Assembly: GCA_024226555.1 (NCBI GenBank)
Contig: JAAELO010000047.1
Location: forward strand, 37,115-101,114
From: Desulfobacterales bacterium
Lineage (GTDB): Bacteria > Desulfobacterota > Desulfobacteria > Desulfobacterales > JAAELO01
Length of the DNA stretch: 64,000 nucleotides
Reading direction: 5' to 3'
Positions 34,962 through 43,928 of the stretch are shown piece after piece. The notes below the pieces were generated by a model. That model was not told the origin of the DNA. It saw nothing but the letters and a program-made list of their open reading frames with translations, and did no database searches. The number at the start of each line of letters is the position of its first letter. The stretch's first letter is position 1. Both the position numbers and the translations under genes were made by a program.

Positions 34962-37019
34962 TTAAAACATATACTCAACTCCGGCTGTATAAGTTCTTCC
35001 AGCAGCAGGATAGTAGTAATTAGTTCCTGAACTTGTATAAGCATATCCATCATAATCTATATCCATAATATTCTGACAGCCAATGAACACTTCAAATGTT
35101 TTATTCTTAAAACGAATTGTACTATCAACTAATTCGTATCCTTTATAATATTCTGAATTTACATTATCCATTGGGAACTCGTCCTGAACTATATAGTTGA
35201 TATTCCAGGACAGATCTCCTGATTTTGTATTTAACAGTGTGAAACCAAGATCAAAATTTACTCTGTGTCTTGGAACTTTAGTTACTCTGTTCCCATTTAT
35301 ATTATCACCACTTTTTGTAGTAAAATACTTTGAATATTTTGCATCTGTATATGTATATGCAATGGAGTAGTTAATTCTATCTACGGATTTTCCAGACACT
35401 GATAACTCAAAACCTTTCATAGTTGCTTCGTTTATATTCTGTTTACCCTGATATGTACCGGATTCATAGGCTGAATCCAGCATGTCATCTATCTCCATAT
35501 GGTAAACAGTAACATCAGTATTTAACCATTTTCCTAAACTGAATCGAAGGCCTAATTCATATTGAGTATATATTTCAGGTTTTAAAGTGTATGAATACTT
35601 TGCCGAATAAGTTCCACTTGCATAGTAGTCATAAATAGATGGAGATCTGTATGATTGACTATAGCTACTATAAATACTGGAGGAATCAAGAAATTTATAA
35701 TTCAGGGCGATTCTTGGATTAAATCTATCGAAACCGGGTGATGTATCATAAATATAGGTCCCACTTTGAGTAAAATCATATTCTGCTTTATTATTGAATG
35801 AGAAATTATCATATCTTATTGCTGTTGTTAATGTTAAATCCTTTAATACAGAGAATTCATCCTGAATAAAAATGCCTAACTTCTTACTTGTAAAATCACC
35901 TGTTTTCTTTGTGTCTTTAACTGTATATGGTAGGGTTGCATCTTTTGCAGCAGCTTTTATAGTTTCAAGATCGATATCATCATAATCATAATCGAAACCG
36001 ATTGATAATTTATTGTTTTTATCAAACACCTGTTTTTTTAGAGTGTAGATATTTCTAATCCCGAGAACATTCTCAATAAGATCTTCTTTGTAGGGTGTTT
36101 TTGTAGCTTTTAAATAGTTTTGGTAGTATTTATCACGATATTTATAATAGATATTACTTTTAAAATCATAACTGTTATTCCTGTTTTCAAAAATAAATCC
36201 TGAAACAATGTCTTTATTTCTGGTTATGCTGTAATCAGTTGATTGAGTTGGGGTCTCAGCTCTTTGGGATTCAGTAAGTGCTTTGGATAGAGCTCTTTCC
36301 TTATCAGTATAGTTCAGATATGTACCTATTTTTGTATTATCAGAAAGCCAGTAAGTCAACTCAGTATTAATGTATGAATTATCTATATATGTATCATCCC
36401 TGTGCCCATCTGCTTCTTTCTTTTTAACATTGAAATTAAAATCAAGTTTTTCTGTTGTTCCCTGTAGTAAAATGGAAGCTCTAATATCATTATTTGATCC
36501 ACCAGCAATACTAATATTACCTCCAATTTTTTCAGGGTTTCTTTTGGTAATAATATTAATTACACCTCTGGCTGAATTTCCACCATAGATCGAGGACATT
36601 GGGCCTTTAACAATCTCGATTCTTTCGATTGTCTCAATAGGAATGGACTCATAGTCAGTATAGCCAAATTTACCCAAACTCATTGGAATTCCATTGATTA
36701 GAACCAAAGCGCCTGGGCTCATACCAATATGAGTTCCTCTAAGTGACAGTTTAGGTTCAAGACCTGAACCATTTGTATAAAAAACACCTGGTATTTTTTT
36801 AATAACTTCAGCCATGTTTTTTGCATCCATAGCTTTAATATCTTCTGAATTGATAACCGAAATATTGGATGGTGTCTTAATGACGGTATTCTCAGTTTGT
36901 GTTGATGTAACAACAATTTCATCAAGTTTATTTACTTTCTTTTTTTCCTCAGAAATTACGGTTAATGGTAAAAACAATAATACAAAAATAGTCAGTGATA
37001 ATACTTTAAAACAACTCAC
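34962..37019 (-). CDS. TonB-dependent outer-membrane receptor
   Basis: 685 residues. Signal peptide (MSCFKVLSLTIFVLLFLPLTVISEE), TonB box LDEIVVTST, plug domain with NMAEVIKKIPGVFYTNGSGLEPKLSLRGTHIGMSPGALVLINGIP, IETIERIEIVKGPMSSIYGGNSARGVINIITKR, then a 22-strand barrel ending GRTYTAGVEYMF with C-terminal Phe. Likely imports a siderophore or corrinoid with TonB energy. It lies downstream of the riboswitch-controlled receptor but 490 bp away and probably has its own promoter. Ligand not predictable from sequence alone. Confidence 0.85.
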   Translation of the reverse strand: MSCFKVLSLTIFVLLFLPLTVISEEKKKVNKLDEIVVTSTQTENTVIKTPSNISVINSEDIKAMDAKNMAEVIKKIPGVFYTNGSGLEPKLSLRGTHIGMSPGALVLINGIPMSLGKFGYTDYESIPIETIERIEIVKGPMSSIYGGNSARGVINIITKRNPEKIGGNISIAGGSNNDIRASILLQGTTEKLDFNFNVKKKEADGHRDDTYIDNSYINTELTYWLSDNTKIGTYLNYTDKERALSKALTESQRAETPTQSTDYSITRNKDIVSGFIFENRNNSYDFKSNIYYKYRDKYYQNYLKATKTPYKEDLIENVLGIRNIYTLKKQVFDKNNKLSIGFDYDYDDIDLETIKAAAKDATLPYTVKDTKKTGDFTSKKLGIFIQDEFSVLKDLTLTTAIRYDNFSFNNKAEYDFTQSGTYIYDTSPGFDRFNPRIALNYKFLDSSSIYSSYSQSYRSPSIYDYYASGTYSAKYSYTLKPEIYTQYELGLRFSLGKWLNTDVTVYHMEIDDMLDSAYESGTYQGKQNINEATMKGFELSVSGKSVDRINYSIAYTYTDAKYSKYFTTKSGDNINGNRVTKVPRHRVNFDLGFTLLNTKSGDLSWNINYIVQDEFPMDNVNSEYYKGYELVDSTIRFKNKTFEVFIGCQNIMDIDYDGYAYTSSGTNYYYPAAGRTYTAGVEYMF

Positions 37020-37206
37020 GATAAACTCCTGAAAATAATAATTTATTAGATCTATAATATTATTTTTTAATCATTAAAAATTTAGATATTAGGTGATTTA
37101 AAACACCTAATATCAGACACTTATACTCTTTCGTTAACAAATATCTCTAATAACTGCCTTTTTTAATTATCAGAGATTCTCGTGTTAAGATGGTTTCTTT
37201 AAGCTT

Positions 37207-37242
37207 TTATTCTTCTGAATCATCATCTGGTTTTTACTCCAT
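37207..37242 (-). other. Start-stop minicistron with strong ribosome site
   Basis: On the minus strand AAGGAGGAGCGCCT precedes ATG-GAG-TAA at 37242-37234, with ideal spacing (7 nt). Reading past the TAA gives Lys-Pro-Asp-Asp-Asp-Ser-Glu-Glu-stop (to 37207). Either a leader minicistron for the receptor gene 190 nt downstream or a tiny gene lost to a nonsense change. Confidence 0.35.
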
Positions 37243-37382
37243 AGGCGCTCCTCCTTAAATAATATTAAATTGTTAATTTAAAACCAATTTGCTGATATAT
37301 CAGGTTGAGCATAACCAACTATTTTCATATTTGTTAAACAGTTTATCAATTTTTATCACTTATGAAGCATATAGACTTTATA

Positions 37383-37410
37383 GATATAATGTGCGTTTGC
37401 ACATTATATC
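37383..37410. other. Perfect 12-bp stem-loop
   Basis: GATATAATGTGC and GCACATTATATC around a GTTT loop, with A/T flanks extending it weakly. No T-run follows on either strand, so not a standard terminator; may be an operator or RNA-end hairpin. Confidence 0.5.
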
Positions 37411-37509
37411 CATAAGTTCATTTTGCTTTTATTCGTATGTTTTTTCTGATGGCATTTAAATCTAAATACCATCTTATTGCTTCATATTTACCTCCTTTCT
37501 ATGGTTCTT

Positions 37510-39432
37510 TTAAAAGTCATACCTTAAACTCATATAAATTGTCCTTCCTGACATTGGATAGCCATATACTGAATCATAATCAGCATCACTAATATTTTTC
37601 ACTTCTCCTTTTACAGTTAAACCACCAGCTTTATTAAGCATAAATCTTTTACTTACTGATAGATTCATAACGGTGTATGGCTTTTGTTTTACACTACCAT
37701 AAGCTTCTTGCCTTCCTGTATAGTGTAAATTTAGATCTGAATTAAATCCGTCAAACCCTGAAACCATTAAACCCATTGAATATGTTTGATCTGCAGTTTG
37801 ACTAAGTTTATTACCCTCCTGATCCTCATATTTTGTTAATAAAGTTCCATTAAAATATGGTTTAACAGAAAGATCCTGATTAAAAAGATTCTCATATCTT
37901 TTAGAGTAGGATAATTCTATTCCTTCAATTTTAACTCTATCTGAGTTTTTATACCTGTGATTATCTGTAGTTTCTTCGTAGCTAATTATTTTATCTTTAA
38001 AATTTGTTCTGAAGTAAGTAATTGATATATTGTTCTCATTGAAATAAAGATCAATTCCTCCCTCATATGTTTTACTACTTTCTGGTTTCAGATTTGGATT
38101 ACCCAAATAAGTCCCCCATCCGAATGCACTATAGTCATTATCAACAAATAGCTGAAATCCACTCGGTACAGAGTAAGCTTCAGAATAATTTGTTCTTAGT
38201 TTTATTACATCAGTAACAAAATACCCCATACCTATTGAAGGACAAAAATTTTCATTTTCATTTTTTTGATTTTCATATGTAAGAGTATGTTCATCATATC
38301 TAAACCCTCCGTTAATTACTAAATCATGATCAAACATAAACAGTTTTCCAAGCATAAAAATAGCAGTATCTTCATATTCATAATACTTAGGGTTAGATGA
38401 ATTTGTATTTTCATACTTCTGATAATCAATACCAGTTGTTAAAACAATATCATCACTAACATAAGAAAATTGCCCCTGGCTTCCTATAAGATCTGTTTCA
38501 GTTATAGTTACAGAGTTTGCAGGTACTCTATAAGTATTGTTCTTATCAATTACTTTAAATTCTTTTATTTTCCACAATAGAGATCCACTACTATTTTGAC
38601 CTTCATAGGATAAATCATAAGACATATTACTCACATCTTTATAATCATTAGGGTCATTTGATGATAATTTATTCGGAGTTCCTACTTTATCCTGATCAAA
38701 TTGAGATACAATAACACCTAATCTATGTCCCTTAATGAACTCAAATCCTGCATTTAAACTGAAATTTGTTAAACTATCATAGCCAGTATTTTCATATTTT
38801 TCATGAGCACCAGTTTTATAAGAATTTTCTTTTGATTCTGATGCTTGAAATGACAAATCAAATTTACCTATCTTTCCAGATAAGCTACCTGAGATTTCTC
38901 TGAAGTCATAACTTCCATATTTAGTTTCAAAGTTTAATTCTTTTTTGTCTTTTCCTCTTTTTGTTATAACATTGATTACCCCACCAATAGCAGAAGCACC
39001 ATATTGAATTGCTGCGGAACCTTTTATTATTTCTACCCTTTCAACATTTTTAGTCATGATTTTTGCAGATCCTGTTCCGGTTCTACGGCCATCAATTAAA
39101 ATCAACACCTCACCATTATCATGTCCATGGTCATCTGTTTTAAACCCCCTTATACCAGGAGAAGATAGTGTTCCTGGATATTTTTTCACATAAATACCCG
39201 CTTTCTGAAACAAAAGATCTGCTAAATCATTCGCTGTTGAATTTTCTATATCATTTTTGTCAATGATAATAACATCAGTAGTTAGATCTTTTTTACTTTC
39301 ATCAATTCTACCAGCAGATACTACAATATCATCCATCTTTGTTTCTTTTTTCTTTTCTTTCTCTGTATCCAGAGAATAGCCCCCTACAGGTATTAACAGC
39401 AGAACAATAACCAATACTATAAAACGTTTCAT
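37510..39432 (-). CDS. btuB: TonB-dependent vitamin B12 receptor, BtuB-like
   Basis: 640 residues. Signal peptide MKRFIVLVIVLLLIPVGGYSLD, TonB box MDDIVVSAGR, plug domain DLADLLFQKAGIYVKKYPGTLSSPGIRGFKTDDHGHDNGEVLILIDGRR, VERVEIIKGSAAIQYGASAIGGVINVITKRG, and a barrel ending GRTIYMSLRYDF with C-terminal Phe. Two cobalamin riboswitches in series occupy its leader, which is the main reason for assigning it to corrinoid uptake; length and plug match BtuB (about 600). Works with the divergent btuFCD importer. Its ATG is preceded by AAGGGAGTAAGGGAA. Confidence 0.85.
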   Translation of the reverse strand: MKRFIVLVIVLLLIPVGGYSLDTEKEKKKETKMDDIVVSAGRIDESKKDLTTDVIIIDKNDIENSTANDLADLLFQKAGIYVKKYPGTLSSPGIRGFKTDDHGHDNGEVLILIDGRRTGTGSAKIMTKNVERVEIIKGSAAIQYGASAIGGVINVITKRGKDKKELNFETKYGSYDFREISGSLSGKIGKFDLSFQASESKENSYKTGAHEKYENTGYDSLTNFSLNAGFEFIKGHRLGVIVSQFDQDKVGTPNKLSSNDPNDYKDVSNMSYDLSYEGQNSSGSLLWKIKEFKVIDKNNTYRVPANSVTITETDLIGSQGQFSYVSDDIVLTTGIDYQKYENTNSSNPKYYEYEDTAIFMLGKLFMFDHDLVINGGFRYDEHTLTYENQKNENENFCPSIGMGYFVTDVIKLRTNYSEAYSVPSGFQLFVDNDYSAFGWGTYLGNPNLKPESSKTYEGGIDLYFNENNISITYFRTNFKDKIISYEETTDNHRYKNSDRVKIEGIELSYSKRYENLFNQDLSVKPYFNGTLLTKYEDQEGNKLSQTADQTYSMGLMVSGFDGFNSDLNLHYTGRQEAYGSVKQKPYTVMNLSVSKRFMLNKAGGLTVKGEVKNISDADYDSVYGYPMSGRTIYMSLRYDF

Positions 39433-39660
39433 TTCCCTTACTCCCTTAATAATTCTTTGTCAGGAATTTTGAAAATACTACTCCCGAAAAAGTTTCTTAT
39501 ACAAACACTTTTAAATTCAGAATTATAGAATCTGAAAAAGCATCGGTACAAAGTTTCCCTTAATAGTACTCTTTTAAATTTCCAACTTTTTTTTATGTTT
39601 AAATTTTGCAGACTTAATCTGGAATTTATGCAGTTTATACAAACAGAAAGGGTTTAAGAA

Positions 39661-39697
39661 AAAAAAATCCCCAGACCACATAGGTGGAATGGGGAAA
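39661..39697 (-). terminator. Terminator of the proximal cobalamin riboswitch
   Basis: On the minus strand CCCCA-TT-CCAC, loop CTAT, GTGG-TC-TGGGG, then ATTTTTTT. Sits 60 nt beyond the aptamer, consistent with transcription-termination control of the receptor gene. Confidence 0.8.
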
Positions 39698-39756
39698 CGT
39701 TTTTTTTCTCACTACTTTGCTTTACTCTGTCCATGAGTAAAAACAACATAAAAAAA

Positions 39757-39972
39757 GGCAGGTCTTCTGACTTACGGATCGTCCTTTTACTGCACCTTCC
39801 CGCTTAAATAAAAAGCAGTGGCATTGCAACAAAGTCCCCGTTTACAGCGGCGGGCCCGTTCCTGATTTCCACAGGATTCCCTATTAAGTTCTACACCTTA
39901 TTTCAATATATTTTTTACTTCAGGTTTTTCACTGAAGTTTGTATTTATAAATAGTATTCTCCAAAGCACTTT
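39757..39972 (-). ncRNA. Cobalamin riboswitch 1 (proximal to the receptor gene)
   Basis: On the minus strand, in order: AAAGTGCTTTGG, a spacer hairpin, TTAATAGGGAATCC, GAACGGGCCCGCCGCTGT, GCCACTG, GGGAAGG, GATCCGTAAGTCAG and the B12 box AGAAGACCTGCC (plus 39757-39772). All conserved blocks of the AdoCbl aptamer are present. Precedes a terminator, then the btuB-like gene at 39432. Confidence 0.93.
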
Positions 39973-39978
39973 AAATAA

Positions 39979-40014
39979 CCAGCAGCCTGATTGCCGGTTT
40001 CATCAGGCCACTGG
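39979..40014 (-). other. Unassigned structured hairpin between the two riboswitches
   Basis: On the minus strand CCAGTGGCCTGAT, loop GAAACCGGCA, ATCAGGCTGCTGG. The core TGGCCTGATGAAACC-GGCAA is close to the conserved P3 of SAM-I riboswitches, but the rest of that aptamer (P1, kink-turn, P4) is not visible. Could be a decayed element or a structured spacer. Confidence 0.35.
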
Positions 40015-40135
40015 ATTAGGGGATTGAAAGTCTTATCCGGGAGAGACAATTATGCCAAGATAAAAAAATATTCGTCAAAAAAATTTATTAATGACTTCCA
40101 ACCCCATTCTTATAAATATTTAATTTTACTTCCCC

Positions 40136-40174
40136 AAAATAAAAATCCCCGTGCCATATAAATGACACGGGGAA
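40136..40174 (-). terminator. Terminator of the distal cobalamin riboswitch
   Basis: On the minus strand CCCCGTGTCA, A/T loop, GGCACGGGG, then ATTTTTATTTT. Confidence 0.85.
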
Positions 40175-40241
40175 TCGTTTTTATCCCTGATTTAAGCTTT
40201 ATAGGATCACCTCGTCCTTCTAACTAAAGCCTTACTTCTCT

Positions 40242-40395
40242 GGCAGATCTTCTGACTTTTGAATCATCCTACTCTTTGCGCCTTCCCATAAATAAATTAC
40301 AGTGGCTAATGCAAATTTCGTCCTCAATCACAGCGGCGGGTCCGTTCCTGATTTTAACAGGATTCCCTTTTAAGCTTTTCTCAAAGCACCTGAGA
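40242..40395 (-). ncRNA. Cobalamin riboswitch 2 (distal)
   Basis: On the minus strand: CTCAGGTGCTTTGAG, CTTAAAAGGGAATCC, GAACGGACCCGCCGCTGTGA, GCCACTG, GGGAAGG and the B12 box GTCAGAAGATCTGCC (plus 40242-40256). A complete AdoCbl aptamer with its own terminator 70 nt on. Same strand as riboswitch 1, hence a tandem arrangement upstream of one receptor gene. Confidence 0.92.
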
Positions 40396-40458
40396 TTTAA
40401 TTTTTCTTAAACCCTATTGATAAAAAAATAATCTGTCAATCAAAAAATTAGAAGTACT

Positions 40459-40470
40459 GGAATTAATTCC
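40459..40470. promoter_or_regulatory. Perfect 12-bp palindrome upstream of btuFCD
   Basis: GGAATTAATTCC, 65 nt before the btuF start. A possible operator in the divergent promoter region; no known regulator assigned. Confidence 0.3.
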
Positions 40471-40535
40471 TTGTAACAAATCTATCTCTTTGTTAAAGCT
40501 TTTAAAATCAGTAACTGTTTTATGAGGATTTCATC

Positions 40536-41417
40536 ATGCTTAAAAAAATAAATATTCTATCTTTACTTCTTCTTCTGTCTATTAGCATGGAAGTAAATGG
40601 GAAAACTTTGAAGGATATAACCGGAAGAACTGTAATTTTTCCTGATAATCCACAAAGGGTAGTTTCATTAGCTCCAAGTATCACAGAGATTATTTATGCT
40701 TTGAACCAGGAGAGACGAATCTGTGGTGCTACAATATTCAGTGATTATCCAAAAGAGGCATTGAAACATCCAAGGGTTGGGTCCTATGTAAAACCTAATC
40801 TTGAGAGGATTCTTGCTCTTAAACCTGATTGCGTTATTGCAATCAAAGATGGTAACCCAAAAGTAACAGTTAAAAGATTAATAGATCTTGGAATCCCGGT
40901 TTTTGTTACAAGTCCTAAAGACCTTACATCTGTCATGGAAGCAGTAAATAAGATAGGAAAACTTCTTAATGCAGAAAATATTGCAAAAAAAATTACAACT
41001 GAAATGAAAAGAAGAATAGAAAGAGTGGAATCTGTTGTAAAAAAAGCAGGGGTAAAACCAAAAGTATTCTTTCAGATAGGTATAGCGCCTATTGTTTCTA
41101 TAGGTAATGATTCATTTATCCATGAGCTGATTACAAAATCAGGTGGAATTAATATTTCTGCAAAGTTCAAGGGATACCCACGATTTACAAAAGAGGATGT
41201 TATTGCATTCTCCCCTGAAGTATTTATTATTACATCCATGGCAAGGAATGAGGTCTTTGAAAATGTTAAAAGAAAATGGTCAATGTGGAAAAGTATGCCG
41301 GCGGTTAAAAATAATAAAATGTACATTATAGATTCCAATGTATTAGACAGGCCAACGCCAAGAATGGTTGAAGGACTTGAGAAACTTGCTGAAATTATAC
41401 ACCCGGAACTTTTTTAA
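40536..41417 (+). CDS. btuF: Periplasmic corrinoid-binding protein, BtuF-like
   Basis: 293 residues. Signal peptide MLKKINILSLLLLLSISMEVNG, then the Fe/B12-type binding fold: PQRVVSLAPSITEIIYAL, RVGSYVKPNLERILALKPDCVIAIKDGNP, KVFFQIGIAPIVSIGNDSFIHELI and a C-terminal KPS-like SMPAVKNNKMYIIDSN. No lipobox Cys, as in E. coli BtuF. Delivers corrinoid to BtuCD. First gene of btuFCD; 5 nt before btuC. No riboswitch is visible on its own strand. Confidence 0.88.
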   Translation: MLKKINILSLLLLLSISMEVNGKTLKDITGRTVIFPDNPQRVVSLAPSITEIIYALNQERRICGATIFSDYPKEALKHPRVGSYVKPNLERILALKPDCVIAIKDGNPKVTVKRLIDLGIPVFVTSPKDLTSVMEAVNKIGKLLNAENIAKKITTEMKRRIERVESVVKKAGVKPKVFFQIGIAPIVSIGNDSFIHELITKSGGINISAKFKGYPRFTKEDVIAFSPEVFIITSMARNEVFENVKRKWSMWKSMPAVKNNKMYIIDSNVLDRPTPRMVEGLEKLAEIIHPELF

Positions 41418-41422
41418 AAGAT

Positions 41423-42427
41423 ATGAATAATCCAGTCATAAAAAACATTCTTCTGGTCACTATTACAGGAACCGCATTTCTAATTGTTTCTATTGTAGCA
41501 GGGCTTTGTATAGGGTCTTCAGACTATGGTCCCCATTACATTCTTAAAGCTATCTTTAACAGAATTGAACCCGATCCTAATTTTGAGATGATTTTATGGC
41601 AACTTCGTTTTCCAAGGGTTCTGCTTGCAGTAATTGCAGGAGGAGCATTATCTCTTGGAGGGCTTGTTTTTCAGGCACTTCTTAGAAACCCCCTGTCAGA
41701 ACCGTATATACTGGGAATATCGGGTGGTTCTGCAATTGGTGCAATCATTGGTATACAGTTAGGATTTTCATATTTTCCAGGAGTAAGTTTTTTAGCTTTT
41801 TCAGGAAGCCTGATAACACTAATTGCAGTTATGATTATCTCTTCAGGAAACAATATTGGTAAAGATTCAATGATTCTTTCAGGAGTTATGATAAATGCAT
41901 TTTGTTCAGCTGTTATCATGTTTCTGATATCCATCTCCATTGATTATAAAATTCATAACATAATGTTCTGGTTGATGGGAGACTTTTCCTCAGCAGACCC
42001 GAAACAAGCATTGCTTCTGCTTAAAATTATATTGCCATGTTTTTTAATAATCTTTATTTTTTCAAATAAGATGAACATTTTGTTATCAGGAAGAGAGATG
42101 GCAAGTTCCATGGGAATTAATGTTAAAAAGGTTATGATAATCCTGCTTGTTGTAACTTCTCTTATGGTTAGTGTAACTGTTTGTTACTGCGGACTTATTG
42201 GATTTGTGGGGCTTGTGATTCCACATATTTTAAGACTAATCTTAGGCTCAGACCACAGAGTTCTTGTTCCTGCTTCAATCCTTTTTGGAGGATCATACAT
42301 GGTTCTCTGTGATCTTCTATCAAGAACACTTCCAACCCAGGCAGATCTTCCTGTTGGTGTCATAACAGCCATGACAGGAGCTCCACTGTTTATCTATCTG
42401 TTAAGAAGGGTGAAAAATGTCTCATAA
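41423..42427 (+). CDS. btuC: Corrinoid ABC transporter permease
   Basis: 334 residues, FecCD/BtuC family, about ten hydrophobic segments. Signature features: LRFPRVLLAVIAGGALSLGGLVFQALLRNPLSEPYILGISGGSAIGA near the N-terminus, GREMASSMGINVKKV (coupling-helix region) and GLIGFVGLVIPHILRLILGSDHRVLVPAS with the L-loop that contacts the ATPase. Starts 5 nt after btuF and overlaps btuD by 11 nt, indicating translational coupling. Confidence 0.9.
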   Translation: MNNPVIKNILLVTITGTAFLIVSIVAGLCIGSSDYGPHYILKAIFNRIEPDPNFEMILWQLRFPRVLLAVIAGGALSLGGLVFQALLRNPLSEPYILGISGGSAIGAIIGIQLGFSYFPGVSFLAFSGSLITLIAVMIISSGNNIGKDSMILSGVMINAFCSAVIMFLISISIDYKIHNIMFWLMGDFSSADPKQALLLLKIILPCFLIIFIFSNKMNILLSGREMASSMGINVKKVMIILLVVTSLMVSVTVCYCGLIGFVGLVIPHILRLILGSDHRVLVPASILFGGSYMVLCDLLSRTLPTQADLPVGVITAMTGAPLFIYLLRRVKNVS

Positions 42428-43202
42428 AGTCTTAAAAATAGAGAGTTTGTCCCACTCTTATACTGAAAAGAGTACTCTGAATAAGTTATCTTTCAGTATA
42501 TCAAGGGGTGATTTCTTCATTATAGCTGGACCAAACGGTTCCGGTAAAACAACCCTTCTAAAGCTTCTGGCAGGAATTGAGAAAATTCAAAGGGGAGGTG
42601 TAAGGATTTTTGGCAAAAATCTTTCAAAATACAGTAAAAGAGAACTTGCACAGAAAGTTGCCTATGTTCCGCAATATATACCTTCAGAGTTTCCGTTTAC
42701 AGTTTTTGAAACTGTTCTCCAGGGAAGAACCCCGCATAGTGGAATACTGGGAATCAATAGTGAAAAAGATATTGGAATCACAAAAAAAGCTATGAGTTTT
42801 ACCGGGGTTGACAGACACCATAAAAAAAATGTCGGTAAACTTAGTGGGGGAGAGAAACAAAGGGTTCAGATAGCAAGGGCAATTTGTCAGGAACCATCTA
42901 TCATCTTTCTTGATGAACCAACAGCATCTCTTGATATTGCTCATCAGATTAAAATTATGGATCTGATGAAAGAGTTAACCAAAAAAGGTGTAACAGTTGT
43001 GATGGTTTCACATGATATTAATCTTGCTTCCATGTATGCGGACACTATTCTGCTTCTAAAAAATGGGGCGATCGTTACAATGGGTGATGCTGATTCTGTT
43101 TTGAAGCGGGAAATTCTGGAAAAGACCTATGAGTGCAAAATATTAGTTGATATTAATCCGGTGAATAAAAGACCAAGGATTAATCCTCAATCAATGATTT
43201 AA
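42417..43202 (+). CDS. btuD: Corrinoid ABC transporter ATP-binding protein
   Basis: 261 residues. Walker A GPNGSGKTTLLK near residue 38, Q-loop VAYVPQYIPSEFP, ABC signature LSGGEKQRVQIARAI, Walker B IIFLDEPTASLD and H-loop VSHDINLA. Family FecE/HmuV/BtuD. The start ATG is in the btuC coding end (overlap 42417-42427). The stop TAA lies inside the TTAA that borders a short mobile-element derivative. Forms BtuC2D2 with the permease. Confidence 0.9.
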   Translation: MSHKVLKIESLSHSYTEKSTLNKLSFSISRGDFFIIAGPNGSGKTTLLKLLAGIEKIQRGGVRIFGKNLSKYSKRELAQKVAYVPQYIPSEFPFTVFETVLQGRTPHSGILGINSEKDIGITKKAMSFTGVDRHHKKNVGKLSGGEKQRVQIARAICQEPSIIFLDEPTASLDIAHQIKIMDLMKELTKKGVTVVMVSHDINLASMYADTILLLKNGAIVTMGDADSVLKREILEKTYECKILVDINPVNKRPRINPQSMI

Positions 43203-43248
43203 GGGAACCTTAAGTATTTCGCAAAAAGATCAGTTATTAGAGAGTCCC
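43203..43248 (+). repeat. Internally deleted MITE-like element
   Basis: GGGAACCTTAAGTATTTCGCAAAAAGATCAGTTATTAGAGAGTCCC: left terminus joined directly to the right arm. Begins at the btuD stop. Confidence 0.7.
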
Positions 43249-43597
43249 CTTCAATGATAAACAAGTATATTTTGAAGTTCTGGAATGACGACCGTTCGTG
43301 GTGTTTTAATCAATCACGATTTAAGTAACAATTAAAGGGTGCGGGCAAGCAAGGCCCCTACAGGTTCGATTATTTTTATTTGTATTCTCGACGTATTCAG
43401 GAGATTCCCGACTTATATTTTACTGGAAAAACACTGCAAAATATTCTCGGGAATAACACGTTGTTTTTTTTAGAGTTTTATAAAAGACCTGTTTGTTAAA
43501 ACTTGAAAAAAACTTTTGCTTTATAAAGTTTACGTTTTTTTTTCGTGATAACGAAGAAGTTCGATTAAAAGGCTGTTATTAGAGATTCCTACTTTTA
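43249..43597. other. Gap of decayed repeats
   Basis: Holds a GGAATGACGACCG repeat half (to about 43296), text resembling the 1055-1080 region (GCGGGCAAGC, CCCTACA), an ATTCCCGA ... TCGGGAAT hairpin (43404-43449) and the right arm of a MITE-like element ending GAGATTCC at 43590. No gene. Confidence 0.6.
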
Positions 43598-43765
43598 TTA
43601 TAAAATGAAATCCTTCATCTTCTTAAACAGGGACTCCGGCCATTCTTCTGAATTTAGAAACAGTTCCACTTCTTCATCAGTTAAACTGTTTCGTACATTT
43701 GGGGGAAGACTTTCAAGAGCCATCTTTCTTTCCGGATCAACTTTGTTGTTTCTCTTTTTTTTCAT
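43598..43765 (-). CDS. Small hydrophilic hypothetical protein
   Basis: 55 residues from ATG 43765 (MKKKRNNKVDPERKMALESLPPNVRNSLTDEEVELFLN). GAGGA lies 11 nt upstream; an in-frame TTG at 43798 would add 11 residues. Strongly charged, with a LPPNVRNSLTDEEVELFL segment that could be a short regulator or anti-sigma-like helix pair, but no family is recognised. Confidence 0.5.
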   Translation of the reverse strand: MKKKRNNKVDPERKMALESLPPNVRNSLTDEEVELFLNSEEWPESLFKKMKDFIL

Positions 43766-43928
43766 ATCTCGTTTTTCCTCAGTTTCAAACTTATTCAATA
43801 ATAATTCAATTAATTTGAGATTTTATAGATTACTATTTAAAAATAATCAAATACAAAATAATTCAGTTAACCTAAAATAATTAAAAATTTAATTGAGGCA
43901 CAAAGGTATAGCGTTTATAAAAACTATA

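Larger units (their letters stand above)
37020..37509. other. 490-bp gap between TonB receptor genes
   Basis: Contains a degenerate element remnant (37143-37183, ATCTCTAATAACTGCC ... CAGAGATTC), a start-stop minicistron (37234-37242, minus) with a strong Shine-Dalgarno and a 12-bp stem-loop (37383-37410). No ORF of usable length. Confidence 0.6.

Noticed and set aside
34962..37019. Direct control of the second TonB receptor by the cobalamin riboswitches
   Set aside because: It lies 490 bp beyond the end of the first receptor gene with a stem-loop and a separate ribosome site in between; read-through is possible but not shown.
43361..43370. GGTTCGATT as a tRNA T-arm
   Set aside because: No acceptor stem, anticodon arm or CCA context nearby; it lies in a repeat-derived stretch.
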